Positions 1-7,701 of a stretch of DNA of 64,000 bases are shown here, piece by piece. The notes beneath the pieces were generated by a model that worked only from the letters and a program-made list of their open reading frames with translations, searched no databases and was not told the DNA's origin. Both the position numbers and the translations under genes were made by a program. Location of the stretch: contig NZ_JACJTB010000016.1 of the NCBI RefSeq assembly GCF_014698475.1, positions 53,479 to 117,478 on the forward strand, read 5' to 3'. The stretch is from Nostoc spongiaeforme FACHB-130. GTDB lineage: Bacteria; Cyanobacteriota; Cyanobacteriia; Cyanobacteriales; Nostocaceae. The stretch's first letter is position 1; each line of letters opens with the position of its first letter.

Positions 1-96
1 GGTGATAAATGGTAATATAAAGGCTAAGGCTAAAGTGAGGCGATCGCGGCGAAATTGGGTGATTTCTTTAATACATTGAGCGATGATTTTTTTCAT
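1..96 (-). CDS. ABC-2 type permease, N-terminal fragment cut by window edge
   Basis: The minus strand from position 96 reads ATG and stays open for 32 codons to the window edge. The peptide starts MKKIIAQCIKEITQFRRDRL and runs into a hydrophobic stretch (LALAFILPFIT), the usual beginning of ABC-2 membrane subunits of the YbhS/YbhR type. A good ribosome-binding site (AGGAGA) lies about 8 nt upstream of the ATG. It is third in line after the HlyD and double-ATPase genes on the same strand, so it would be the membrane channel of that exporter. Only 32 residues are visible, so the family call leans on context. Confidence 0.7.
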   Translation of the reverse strand, partial: MKKIIAQCIKEITQFRRDRLTLALAFILPFIT

Positions 97-106
97 ATAT
101 TTCTCC

Positions 107-232
107 TATAGCAATCCTATCTGAGTTGTGAAAAAGTATTCTTTTTAACGAACCGCAAAGGGCGCAAAGGACACAAAGAAAGAGAAAGAGGAAAAGAAAG
201 AGAATCTCACAAATGATTTAGGATTGCTATAC
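107..232. repeat. MITE-like element with TATAGCAATCCTA inverted ends
   Basis: About 125 bp bounded by TATAGCAATCCTA on the left and TAGGATTGCTATA on the right. The interior is non-coding and carries the common GCAAAGGGCGCAAAGGACAC-type motif. A second element with the same ends lies at about 35505-35570. It sits between the ATPase gene and the permease gene of one operon. Confidence 0.7.
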
Positions 233-250
233 TCCCCACTTCCTTAGTAT

Positions 251-2302
251 TTATGTTTGAGAGCGTTCTACTATACCAATAAACGCATCTTCTAAAGAGA
301 AGGGTACGGGGCGGAGAGAATGAATTTGAATTTGATTGGCTTTTAATAGTTGATTTATTTTGTTGATTTCTTGTTCAGGATTATCTAAAACAACGTGTAA
401 ACTATTAGCAAAAATCGAGATGCGCCAAGAGTCGAAGTGTTGTTTGAGTAACTGGGAAGCGGTTTGATTTTGATTCACAATAATTTCGATTAATTTGCCT
501 GGTTGGGAAGCTTTAATTGAACTGGGTGAACCTTCAGCGACGGTTTCCCCTGCAACCATAAAACTCATCCGGTTGCACTGTTCCGCTTCTTCTAAATAGT
601 GAGTTGTCACTAAAATGGCTGTACCGTTACGGGCGAAATCATTAATTAACTTCCAAAACTGACGACGCGCCAAGGGATCTACGCCCGATGTCGGTTCATC
701 TAAAAATAAAATATCTGGTTCGTGCATCACGGAAGCACCAAAAGCTACGCGCTGTTTCCAACCTCCTGGTAACTGTCCAGTAACCAGATTTTCTTGTCCT
801 TCTAAGCCGCAGGTAGCAATTACCCAATCAATTTTTTCTCGCCGTAGTTTGCGCGGTACACCGTAAACTCCGCTATAAAATTCGAGGTTTTGCAAAATGG
901 TTAAATCATCATAGAGGGTGAATTTTTGACTCATGTACCCAATGCGTCGCCGCAAGTCTGCACTCCGCAGATTTCCTGTTTCACCACCCAGAGAAATTTC
1001 TCCACCACTGGTTTCTAACAGTCCGCACAACATTTTGATTGTGGTGGTTTTTCCCGCACCGTTAGCACCTAATAACCCAAATATTTCCCCGTAGCGCACC
1101 TCAACATTCACATCTTTGACAGCGCGGAATTTACCAAAAACCCGACTCAGTTTGTGGGCGTATATGGCGAGTGCTGAGTGCTGAGTCACCGAAGTTTGCT
1201 CAACGGGGGGAACCCCCGCACGCAACTTCTCGCTGAGTGCTGAGTCAATACTTCCCTCTTGTCCCCCTTGTCTCCCAACTCCCAACTCCCAACTCCCCAC
1301 TCCCCTTTTCCGCGAACGCGGGAAGGGAAAAAACTGCGGTACAGAACCTTGTTGACGCAGGCGCGTGACGAAGACGTTTTCTAATGTGGGTTTGCCACGT
1401 TCGATGCTGGGTGCGGGTAAATTATGTTGTTGTAAGAGTTGGCGGACTTCTGTTTCTCCCGCATCTAAATCAGGTACGAGGACATCCAAGCGATCGCCAA
1501 AAATCTGCACATCTATAATATTGTTTTGTACAGTCTGAGAAAGTATCTCTTCAGTGGCTGTTAAATTGCCGGTTCGCACTTCTAAGCGATGCAAGCCCAA
1601 GTTAGCGCGTAAATCTGCGGGTGTGCCAATTTCATGAATTTGCCCACTGTACATCAAAGCCACACGGTGACAGCGTTCGGCTTCGTCGAGGTAAGGTGTC
1701 GCCACAACAATTGTCATCCCCTCGGCGGAAAGTTCCGCTAACACATCCCAAAATTCTCGCCGGGAAACAGGATCAACGCCCGTGGTAGGTTCATCTAATA
1801 ACAAAACTTCTGGTTGAGAAACTAAAGCACAACACAATGCCAGCTTTTGTTTCATTCCTCCAGACAATTGTCCCGCCAAGCGATCGCCAAACCTATCCAA
1901 ACTCATTAATTTTAAATATTTCTGGCGGCGTTCCCGCAGCAAATCATCCCCTACTTGCCGCAAACCTGCCGCGTAAAGCAGATTTTCATCAATACTCAAG
2001 TCTAAATACAGCGAAAACTGTTGAGTAAGATAACCCGTGATTAACCGTGCATCTCGCGCAGGCTGTCCAAATATCTGCACTTCCCCGGCGGTTGCTTCCA
2101 TCACCCCGCCCAAAATGTGAAAGGTGGTGGTTTTCCCTGCCCCATCAGGGCCGATGAGTCCAAACATCTCGCCTTTTTGGACGCTGAAATCAATGCCTCG
2201 AACTGCTGCTAAGTTGCCATAGTGTTTGTGTAATGCTTGTACTTTGATGGCGGTTGTGGTGGGGCTGGATGATGGTGGTATGATGGTGGGTTGCTGTGTC
2301 AT
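251..2302 (-). CDS. Double-ATPase ABC exporter subunit (YbhF-like)
   Basis: 683 residues with two complete nucleotide-binding domains fused in tandem. Domain 1 has Walker A GPDGAGKTT (51-59), signature LSGGMKQ (146-152) and Walker B LLLDEP (167-172). Domain 2 has GANGAGKTT (412-420), a variant signature LPGGWKQ (511-517, Pro for Ser) and FLDEP (533-537). Both have the GVDP/HY-type features of ABC-2 drug or lipid exporters. It lies 6 nt downstream of the HlyD gene and upstream of an ABC-2 permease, matching the ybhGFSR-type arrangement. Odd feature: the linker (about 334-379) is encoded by intergenic-type repeats (GGGAGTTGGGAGT and CACTCAGCACTCAG units) that have entered the reading frame without breaking it. 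The substrate is not evident. Confidence 0.9.
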   Translation of the reverse strand: MTQQPTIIPPSSSPTTTAIKVQALHKHYGNLAAVRGIDFSVQKGEMFGLIGPDGAGKTTTFHILGGVMEATAGEVQIFGQPARDARLITGYLTQQFSLYLDLSIDENLLYAAGLRQVGDDLLRERRQKYLKLMSLDRFGDRLAGQLSGGMKQKLALCCALVSQPEVLLLDEPTTGVDPVSRREFWDVLAELSAEGMTIVVATPYLDEAERCHRVALMYSGQIHEIGTPADLRANLGLHRLEVRTGNLTATEEILSQTVQNNIIDVQIFGDRLDVLVPDLDAGETEVRQLLQQHNLPAPSIERGKPTLENVFVTRLRQQGSVPQFFPFPRSRKRGVGSWELGVGRQGGQEGSIDSALSEKLRAGVPPVEQTSVTQHSALAIYAHKLSRVFGKFRAVKDVNVEVRYGEIFGLLGANGAGKTTTIKMLCGLLETSGGEISLGGETGNLRSADLRRRIGYMSQKFTLYDDLTILQNLEFYSGVYGVPRKLRREKIDWVIATCGLEGQENLVTGQLPGGWKQRVAFGASVMHEPDILFLDEPTSGVDPLARRQFWKLINDFARNGTAILVTTHYLEEAEQCNRMSFMVAGETVAEGSPSSIKASQPGKLIEIIVNQNQTASQLLKQHFDSWRISIFANSLHVVLDNPEQEINKINQLLKANQIQIHSLRPVPFSLEDAFIGIVERSQT

Positions 2303-2308
2303 AATTTT

Positions 2309-3736
2309 TCAGGCAGAGACGCGGAGGCGCAGAGAGTTATCAAAAGTTGGCAAACAAGTATCTTTCCTACTCCCCACTCCCTTCAACTGAATCTCCCCAT
2401 CAGCCGGCATCCCAATTTTGGCGCAGGGCAAATCTGATTGGGCGTAGGGATTTTCGGGGTTAAAGCAACCATCGGGGTTTGTGACTTCAACGCGAATACC
2501 GACGACTTGTCTGACTCTATCTTTTTGGAAGTAAATATTTTCTGGTGTAAAGGAAGCTTGGGGATCGATGGCAATGACTTTGCCTTGCAAGGGTTTGTCT
2601 GGTGCAGAATCTAGGATAATTTTTGTGGTTTGTCCTAAGCGCACTTTGCCAATATCGCCTTCGGGAATAAAACCGCGAAAATACAATGTTTTGGGGTCAA
2701 CAATGGTCAATATCTTTGTTTGGCTGTTCACTACTGCCCCTGGTTCGGCACTCCGGGCTGTAACTACGCCATCTATGGGGCTGAGGACGTTTAAATCTTT
2801 TTTAGAGTCGGCAATTTGGGTGAGGATTTGTTGTTTGGCGGCTTGGGCATCTTTGACTTTAGCCTGTGCAGATTTAACTTTAGCTTGTGCAGATTTCAGT
2901 TGGGCAGTGCTTTGCTGTTGTTTGCGGACTAAGGCTGTTAACTGGGCATTGCGAATATCGGGGTTAAAGCCTGTGGTTTTGGCTTGGGTTAGCGCCCCTT
3001 CGGCTGCACTCAACTGCTGATTTGCGGCGTTAACTGCTGCTTTTCGTGCTTCTAAGGTGGCGATGGTTGTGTCTAGGGTGGTTTGGGCTTGGTCGAATTG
3101 TTGTTGATTAATCGCCCCTTCTTTGACTAATTTGGCATAGCGATCGCGGTTGACTCGTGCTAAATTTACTTCTGCTGTTGCTTGTTTAACTTGGGCTTCT
3201 GCCTGGACTAATATCGCTTTGGCGGCGGCGACATTTGATTGTGCTTGCTCAATTCTGCCTTGGGTATCGCCTTGAGATTGGCGTAAATTCAGTTTGGCTT
3301 CGTTAATTTGACTGGTAATTTCTTGAATTTCTCTTTCTACTCGTTCAACATCAGAAATTGCTTGCTGTTCATCCGATTCAGCCGATGCTATCCTCGCTTC
3401 TGCACCACGCAATTGGTCTTGTAAAAGTTGGTCATCGCTGTCATCCATTGTGATTAATTCTTGCCCCTTTTTGACAGCCGTACCTTCTCGCATGGCAATT
3501 GACTCAATTCTGCCGGAACGCTTCACCCCAATTTCGGTTTCATAACCCTCAATGCGACCGCTAACTTTCAGCACATTTGTTGTACCTTGGGGTTGACTGT
3601 GCCAGACTGCATAGCCAATACCAGCAATTATCACCACACCTCCAATGATTAAAGGTATTGGTTTTTTACGATGCTGCGGTTTGGATACTGGGACATTTGT
3701 AAGACTTTCCGGGGGATTTGGGGCAGTCTGAGTCAT
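2309..3736 (-). CDS. HlyD/YbhG-family membrane fusion protein
   Basis: 475 residues: a short cytoplasmic N terminus, one membrane anchor (about 27-46), a biotinyl-lipoyl-like first half (GRIEGYETEIGVKRSGRI), a long Ala/Gln-rich coiled-coil hairpin (about 95-320), then the second half-lipoyl and barrel (LSPIDGVVTARSAEPGAVV). This is the periplasmic adaptor of an ABC exporter and would work with the following double ATPase and ABC-2 permease. The start is supported by AGGA about 8 nt upstream. The last 20 or so residues (after QLKGVG) run into GCAGAGACGCGGAGGCGCAG-type repeat sequence, so the C-terminal tail is probably repeat-derived. Expression probably responds to the divergent TetR gene. 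Confidence 0.9.
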   Translation of the reverse strand: MTQTAPNPPESLTNVPVSKPQHRKKPIPLIIGGVVIIAGIGYAVWHSQPQGTTNVLKVSGRIEGYETEIGVKRSGRIESIAMREGTAVKKGQELITMDDSDDQLLQDQLRGAEARIASAESDEQQAISDVERVEREIQEITSQINEAKLNLRQSQGDTQGRIEQAQSNVAAAKAILVQAEAQVKQATAEVNLARVNRDRYAKLVKEGAINQQQFDQAQTTLDTTIATLEARKAAVNAANQQLSAAEGALTQAKTTGFNPDIRNAQLTALVRKQQQSTAQLKSAQAKVKSAQAKVKDAQAAKQQILTQIADSKKDLNVLSPIDGVVTARSAEPGAVVNSQTKILTIVDPKTLYFRGFIPEGDIGKVRLGQTTKIILDSAPDKPLQGKVIAIDPQASFTPENIYFQKDRVRQVVGIRVEVTNPDGCFNPENPYAQSDLPCAKIGMPADGEIQLKGVGSRKDTCLPTFDNSLRLRVSA

Positions 3737-3769
3737 AGTAGCATCCTGGATGGGCGAAATATTTTGGTC

Positions 3770-3794
3770 ATCATACTAGACTGTCCAGTATGAT
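3770..3794. promoter_or_regulatory. 25-bp palindrome, likely TetR operator
   Basis: The sequence CATACTAGACTGTCCAGTAT sits within a 25-bp inverted repeat (centre 3782) that matches its own reverse complement except for two base pairs and the central base. It lies in the 91-bp gap between the divergent exporter operon and the TetR gene, the classical place for an operator that controls both. The binding partner is inferred. Confidence 0.75.
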
Positions 3795-3827
3795 ATAGCA
3801 AGAGATCAGCAAAAAAATTTACTTTTC

Positions 3828-4457
3828 ATGCCTCATACCTCTACATCCCCACTGGAAATTGAGTTACCTGCAATTACGCAAAAACAAGAACAAATTTTGC
3901 AAGGTGCAATTCGAGTATTTTTACGCGAAGGTTACGCAAAAACCAGTATGGATAGGGTGAGTGCAGAAGCGAGAGTTTCTAAACAAACAATTTACAGTCA
4001 CTTTCAAGATAAAGAAGGGCTGTTTACAGCGTTAATGGAAAGGTTAACGCTCAGGTGTTTTCAAAGTATTGTTTCTAACACAGAATTACAAGGTGAGCCA
4101 GCCAGTTTATTACGTCAAGTTGGCGAAACTTATTTAACCAAAGTTGCCGATAATCCTGATTATGTGGCACTGTTGCGCCTAGTGATTACTGAATCACAGA
4201 ACTTTCCTGAACTTGCCAAGCTTTATAATCAAACAGTTGTGCAACGTGGTCGATTTTTATTGAGTCAGTATTTTGCATCTCATCTAGAATTAAATATTAC
4301 TGACCCAGAAGCGATCGCTCATATCTTTATGGGTTCGCTAGTTTCTTATGTAATTCTACAGGAAATTATGTATGGAAAAGAACTTTTGTCTTTGTCGCGC
4401 GATCGCCTGTTAGATAGTTTGATGACTTTAGTAATGAGCCAGTCTAAATCACTTTAG
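3828..4457 (+). CDS. TetR/AcrR-family transcriptional regulator
   Basis: 209 residues. The N-terminal helix-turn-helix is typical of TetR (AIRVFLREGYAKTSMDRV ... VSKQTIYSHFQDKEGLF, about 28-75). The C-terminal half resembles the AefR-like ligand-binding domain (LLRLVITESQNFPELAKLY). It is divergent from the HlyD/ABC exporter operon across a short gap carrying a palindrome, so it is most simply the local repressor of that exporter and of itself. No clear ribosome-binding site precedes the ATG, so the mRNA may be leaderless or nearly so. The ligand is unknown. Confidence 0.9.
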   Translation: MPHTSTSPLEIELPAITQKQEQILQGAIRVFLREGYAKTSMDRVSAEARVSKQTIYSHFQDKEGLFTALMERLTLRCFQSIVSNTELQGEPASLLRQVGETYLTKVADNPDYVALLRLVITESQNFPELAKLYNQTVVQRGRFLLSQYFASHLELNITDPEAIAHIFMGSLVSYVILQEIMYGKELLSLSRDRLLDSLMTLVMSQSKSL

Positions 4458-4625
4458 TTGAAAATCTTTGTGCGGTAAGTCCTAACTTGATTTTATGTTG
4501 CTCTTATTGAAGGAATTTCAGGAATTTACCCGTTAAATTTGGTAGTCAATGTTGCAAATTTTAGCGATAACTAGCCATTTTCCCAGTTAGAGCTAATAGT
4601 ATGACTATGTTTTAGCGGTATAAAT

Positions 4626-6422
4626 ATGCCTCAAAAATTTTACGTAAATCCTTTAACCGGAAATAGTAGTAACCCTGGTAGCCAGCAAGCGCCATTTAAA
4701 ACCATTACCCAAGCTCTCAAGGTTGCCACACCTGATACCATTATTCAACTCACGGATGGAAATTACAGCGTTACTAGTGGAGAAGTGTTTCCCTTAACGA
4801 TTCCATTTGGCGTGAAAGTCATTGGTAACGAAGCCAACAAAGGCAGCAATATTTTAATTGAAGGTAGTGGTAACTATCTGAGTCGGACTTTTGCAGGTCA
4901 AAACGTCACCTTTGTGATGTTGGACGGTTCAGAATTGCGGGGAGTGACTGTGACAAACCCAGCTTCTCGCGGTAGTGGTGTTTGGTCAGAATCAACAACT
5001 CCGACCATTGCCAATTGCACCTTCAAAAATAATAAGCGAGAGGGAGTATTTGCCACTGGTGATGCGAACCCAGTAGTTCAGGGTAATGTATTTACAGAGA
5101 ATGCAGCCAATGGAATTGCGATCGCTAAAAATGCCAAAGGTCAAATTCAAGACAACACCTGCATTAAAACAGGTTTTGGTATAGCGATTAGTGATACAGC
5201 CTCACCCACACTTTTAAATAACAAATTTACCGAAAACCGTTCTGGCATCGTCGTTTCTGGTAGCGCCCGCCCCGTATTACGTAACAATGTTAGTGAAAAT
5301 AATACCGACGATGGTCTAACTGTAATTTCCACCGCCCTACCAGACTTAGGCAGTACCTCTAGTTCTGGCGGTAACATTTTCCGCAATAACGGTAAATTCG
5401 ACTTACAAAATGCTAGTTCCAATAGACTAATTTCTGTGGGTAATCAAATTGATCCCAGCAAAGTTAGCGGTAATATCGAGTTTGCTAGTACTCCAATTCC
5501 CACACCAACACCCACACCAGTACCCGTACCGACTCCTACTCCCGTACCAACACCCACACCAGTACCCGTACCGACCCCTACTCCCGTACCAACACCCACA
5601 CCAGTACCCGTACCGACCCCTACTCCCGTACCAACGCCCATACCGACCCCTACTCCTACACCTACTCCCGTACCAACCCCCACACCAACACCAAAACCCA
5701 TACCTGTACCCGTACCAATACCCACCCCAGACCCAGAACCGGAAATAGACCCAGAACCAACACCAACCCCTGTACCTGTACCCACACCAACACCAACACC
5801 AAAACCCACACCAACACCAACGCCTACACCTGCACCTATCGACTTAACCGATATTGCTAATCATTGGGCAGCAGCCTTTATTCGAGAATTAGTCAGACAA
5901 GACATAGTTAGCGGTTTCCCAGACCGCACCTTTAGACCAAATGCCACAATGACCAGGGCGCAATATGCAGCATTAATTGTCAAAGCTTTTGCACCATCCT
6001 CAAAACGGGCAGCAACTCAATTTAAAGATGTAGCAGCTAACTTCTGGGCAGCTAAAGTCATTCAGCAAGCCTATCAAGGTCAATTTCTTTCTGGTTTTCC
6101 AGATAACACATTCCGCCCTAACCAAAATATCCAGCGTGTACAAGTTCTGGTTTCTCTCGTAAATGGACTAGGGCTAGGTACAGCTAGTAATGTTGCCAAC
6201 GCTATCAAAATTTTCGATGACCAAGCCAAAATTCCTGACTATGCCAAAGATGAGGTAGCCAAAGCCATAGATAAAAGAATTATCGTCAATCATCCCAACT
6301 TGAAGCAACTCAACCCTACCCGCGATGCCACAAGGGCGGAGGTAGCGGTGATGGTTTATCAAGCCTTGGTTGATGCTGGCCGTGTAGCGGCGATTGATTC
6401 GCAATATATTGTGAATGGTTAA
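4626..6422 (+). CDS. DUF1565 / right-handed beta-helix protein with Pro-Thr stalk and three SLH domains
   Basis: 598 residues. About 1-285: DUF1565/NosD-like parallel beta-helix ([20 protein letters not shown], then repeated PVVQGNVF / PTLLNNKF / PVLRNNVS coils). About 288-402: low-complexity stalk of [13 protein letters not shown] units. About 405-585: three SLH modules (ITNHWAA-type start, [19 protein letters not shown]). SLH domains normally bind cell-wall polymer, so this looks like a surface or periplasmic protein. Odd: no signal peptide is visible from this ATG ([10 protein letters not shown] starts directly with the domain). Export would need another route or an unrecognised upstream start. 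Confidence 0.88.
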   Translation: MPQKFYVNPLTGNSSNPGSQQAPFKTITQALKVATPDTIIQLTDGNYSVTSGEVFPLTIPFGVKVIGNEANKGSNILIEGSGNYLSRTFAGQNVTFVMLDGSELRGVTVTNPASRGSGVWSESTTPTIANCTFKNNKREGVFATGDANPVVQGNVFTENAANGIAIAKNAKGQIQDNTCIKTGFGIAISDTASPTLLNNKFTENRSGIVVSGSARPVLRNNVSENNTDDGLTVISTALPDLGSTSSSGGNIFRNNGKFDLQNASSNRLISVGNQIDPSKVSGNIEFASTPIPTPTPTPVPVPTPTPVPTPTPVPVPTPTPVPTPTPVPVPTPTPVPTPIPTPTPTPTPVPTPTPTPKPIPVPVPIPTPDPEPEIDPEPTPTPVPVPTPTPTPKPTPTPTPTPAPIDLTDIANHWAAAFIRELVRQDIVSGFPDRTFRPNATMTRAQYAALIVKAFAPSSKRAATQFKDVAANFWAAKVIQQAYQGQFLSGFPDNTFRPNQNIQRVQVLVSLVNGLGLGTASNVANAIKIFDDQAKIPDYAKDEVAKAIDKRIIVNHPNLKQLNPTRDATRAEVAVMVYQALVDAGRVAAIDSQYIVNG

Positions 6423-6638
6423 TTAAAAAACACAGGGGTGTAGAGGTGTAGGGTAAGAAAAGTATTGAGTTCTAAAAACTCTAATCGCTATTACAACGCG
6501 GCGGAAGTAAAGATACCATTTCAAGTTAGTGAAAAGCTTGTGATATCAGCTTTTTAACTTTTGACTTTTAACTTTTGACTTCCGCGTAGCGGTACTAGCC
6601 TCTCATCTCTGTTCCATTCACACAATCTATGATGTTTT

Positions 6639-6878
6639 ATGTCTGAACAAAAACCTCTAAATCCTTGGGATTATAAACCTTGGTGGTGTCAACCTTGGTC
6701 TATAGTGTTGACATCTGTAATCTTGATTAGTGGTAGTTGGTTTTTATTTAAAATTATTTGGCTCACAATTCTTGTGTCTATTCCTGTACTCACTTGGATG
6801 GGCTTTTTTGTGTTTATTTGGCCACAGTTAATGATTCGCAGTGGAATTTTAGAATCGTATCAAAAGGAAAATTCCTAA
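6639..6878 (+). CDS. Small conserved-type membrane protein (possibly DUF6737)
   Basis: 79 residues with a Trp/Pro-rich head (NPWDYKPWWCQPWSIVLT) and two hydrophobic segments (about 20-40 and 42-64). The head resembles a small cyanobacterial membrane family I recall as DUF6737; this is from memory and uncertain. It is monocistronic, followed by a hairpin-rich repeat at 6890-7015 that could end transcription. Function unknown. Confidence 0.6.
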   Translation: MSEQKPLNPWDYKPWWCQPWSIVLTSVILISGSWFLFKIIWLTILVSIPVLTWMGFFVFIWPQLMIRSGILESYQKENS

Positions 6879-6897
6879 GAGGATGTTTGAAAAGTAT

Positions 6898-7018
6898 TGG
6901 GCGAATAGAATTCGCTACTACACAAGCAAAGTCCACCTGCGTGGACTAACACAAAATCAAGGTTTTCAAACCCACGTAGGTGGGTTTCGTCTGTGTAGCC
7001 GCGATTTCCAATCGCTTT
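6898..7018. repeat. Dispersed hairpin repeat, copy 1 (possible terminator)
   Basis: About 120 bp containing two hairpins, AGTCCAC-CTGC-GTGGACT and AAACCCA-CGTAGG-TGGGTTT, bounded by inverted GCGAATAGAATTCGC / GCGATTTCCAATCGC-like ends. A related copy occurs at about 32855-32975. Here it separates two convergent genes and could act as a bidirectional terminator. Confidence 0.65.
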
Positions 7019-7063
7019 TTAAAAAATCTCTAAGAGTTTGTCTGTAGCAGGCACTCGCTAAAG

Positions 7064-7609
7064 TTAGTGTACATCTTTCAACTTAGTCTCATGTTCAATT
7101 AGTCCCAAAAACTGCGAAATCTGTTGAGTCGAGCGAATGTGATAGACATTTTTAGTGCTTTGAGCCTGCTTGATGTACTCACGATATTTTGGGGTTAAAT
7201 ATTTATGACATAACCAAAGTACGCGGTAGCTACTCAGAGAACTCTTGAATATTGGACTATTTTGCGGCCAGCCTTCTGGCGGTTGAAAGTAACCTGTGAT
7301 GAATCTTTTAGTTACCCACAAAAAATGCACATATAGCGGTAAATCAACATAAACCAGAGTATCCGCCTCATCCAATCGTGGCCAGAGGGTTTCCATACTA
7401 CCAAAACCATCAATAATCCATCGGTCAGTGGCTAAAATTTGCTGATGGGTGTGCTGATAATCTTCTTGAGGAACTTCAGCACCGCCTGGTTGAAATTTAA
7501 TCTTGTCCAAGACATGAAGTGGTAAACCAGTGATTTTGGATAATTTCTGGCTGAGTGTTGATTTACCGCCGCCAGCATTGCCAAATACTGCTACTTTTTT
7601 CATCTTCAC
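7064..7609 (-). CDS. P-loop NTPase, adenylate-kinase/FlaR-like
   Basis: 181 residues. P-loop GNAGGGKST at 10-18, followed by the LHVLDKI...W..I.DGF pattern of small nucleoside-kinase-like proteins often labelled DNA topology modulation protein FlaR. An aspartate pair in the ADTLVYVDLP segment fits a Walker B-type strand. The enzyme substrate is not known for this group, and the topology-modulation name is historical. It lies just downstream of mrdA on the same strand, but a 13-bp hairpin (7646-7689) separates the two, so they are probably not co-transcribed. Confidence 0.75.
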   Translation of the reverse strand: MKMKKVAVFGNAGGGKSTLSQKLSKITGLPLHVLDKIKFQPGGAEVPQEDYQHTHQQILATDRWIIDGFGSMETLWPRLDEADTLVYVDLPLYVHFLWVTKRFITGYFQPPEGWPQNSPIFKSSLSSYRVLWLCHKYLTPKYREYIKQAQSTKNVYHIRSTQQISQFLGLIEHETKLKDVH

Positions 7610-7645
7610 TCTCCTTTAAGTGCTAATTTTCTGGTGGAGACTGTT

Positions 7646-7689
7646 ATTGGTCATTTGTATTTACAAAGGACAAAGAACAAATGACCAAT
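7646..7689. terminator. 13-bp hairpin after mrdA
   Basis: ATTGGTCATTTGT pairs exactly with ACAAATGACCAAT across an 18-nt loop. It lies 13 bp beyond the mrdA stop. There is no strong T-run, so termination is only possible. The stem is built from the TGACAAATGACCAAT-type repeat also seen around 10915 and 11390. Confidence 0.45.
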
Positions 7690-7701
7690 GACTAATCACT
7701 A

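Noticed and set aside
5444..5809. Minus-strand frame encoding long Gly-Val repeats
   Set aside because: It is the antisense shadow of the Pro-Thr stalk of the SLH protein; the repetitive DNA keeps several frames open.
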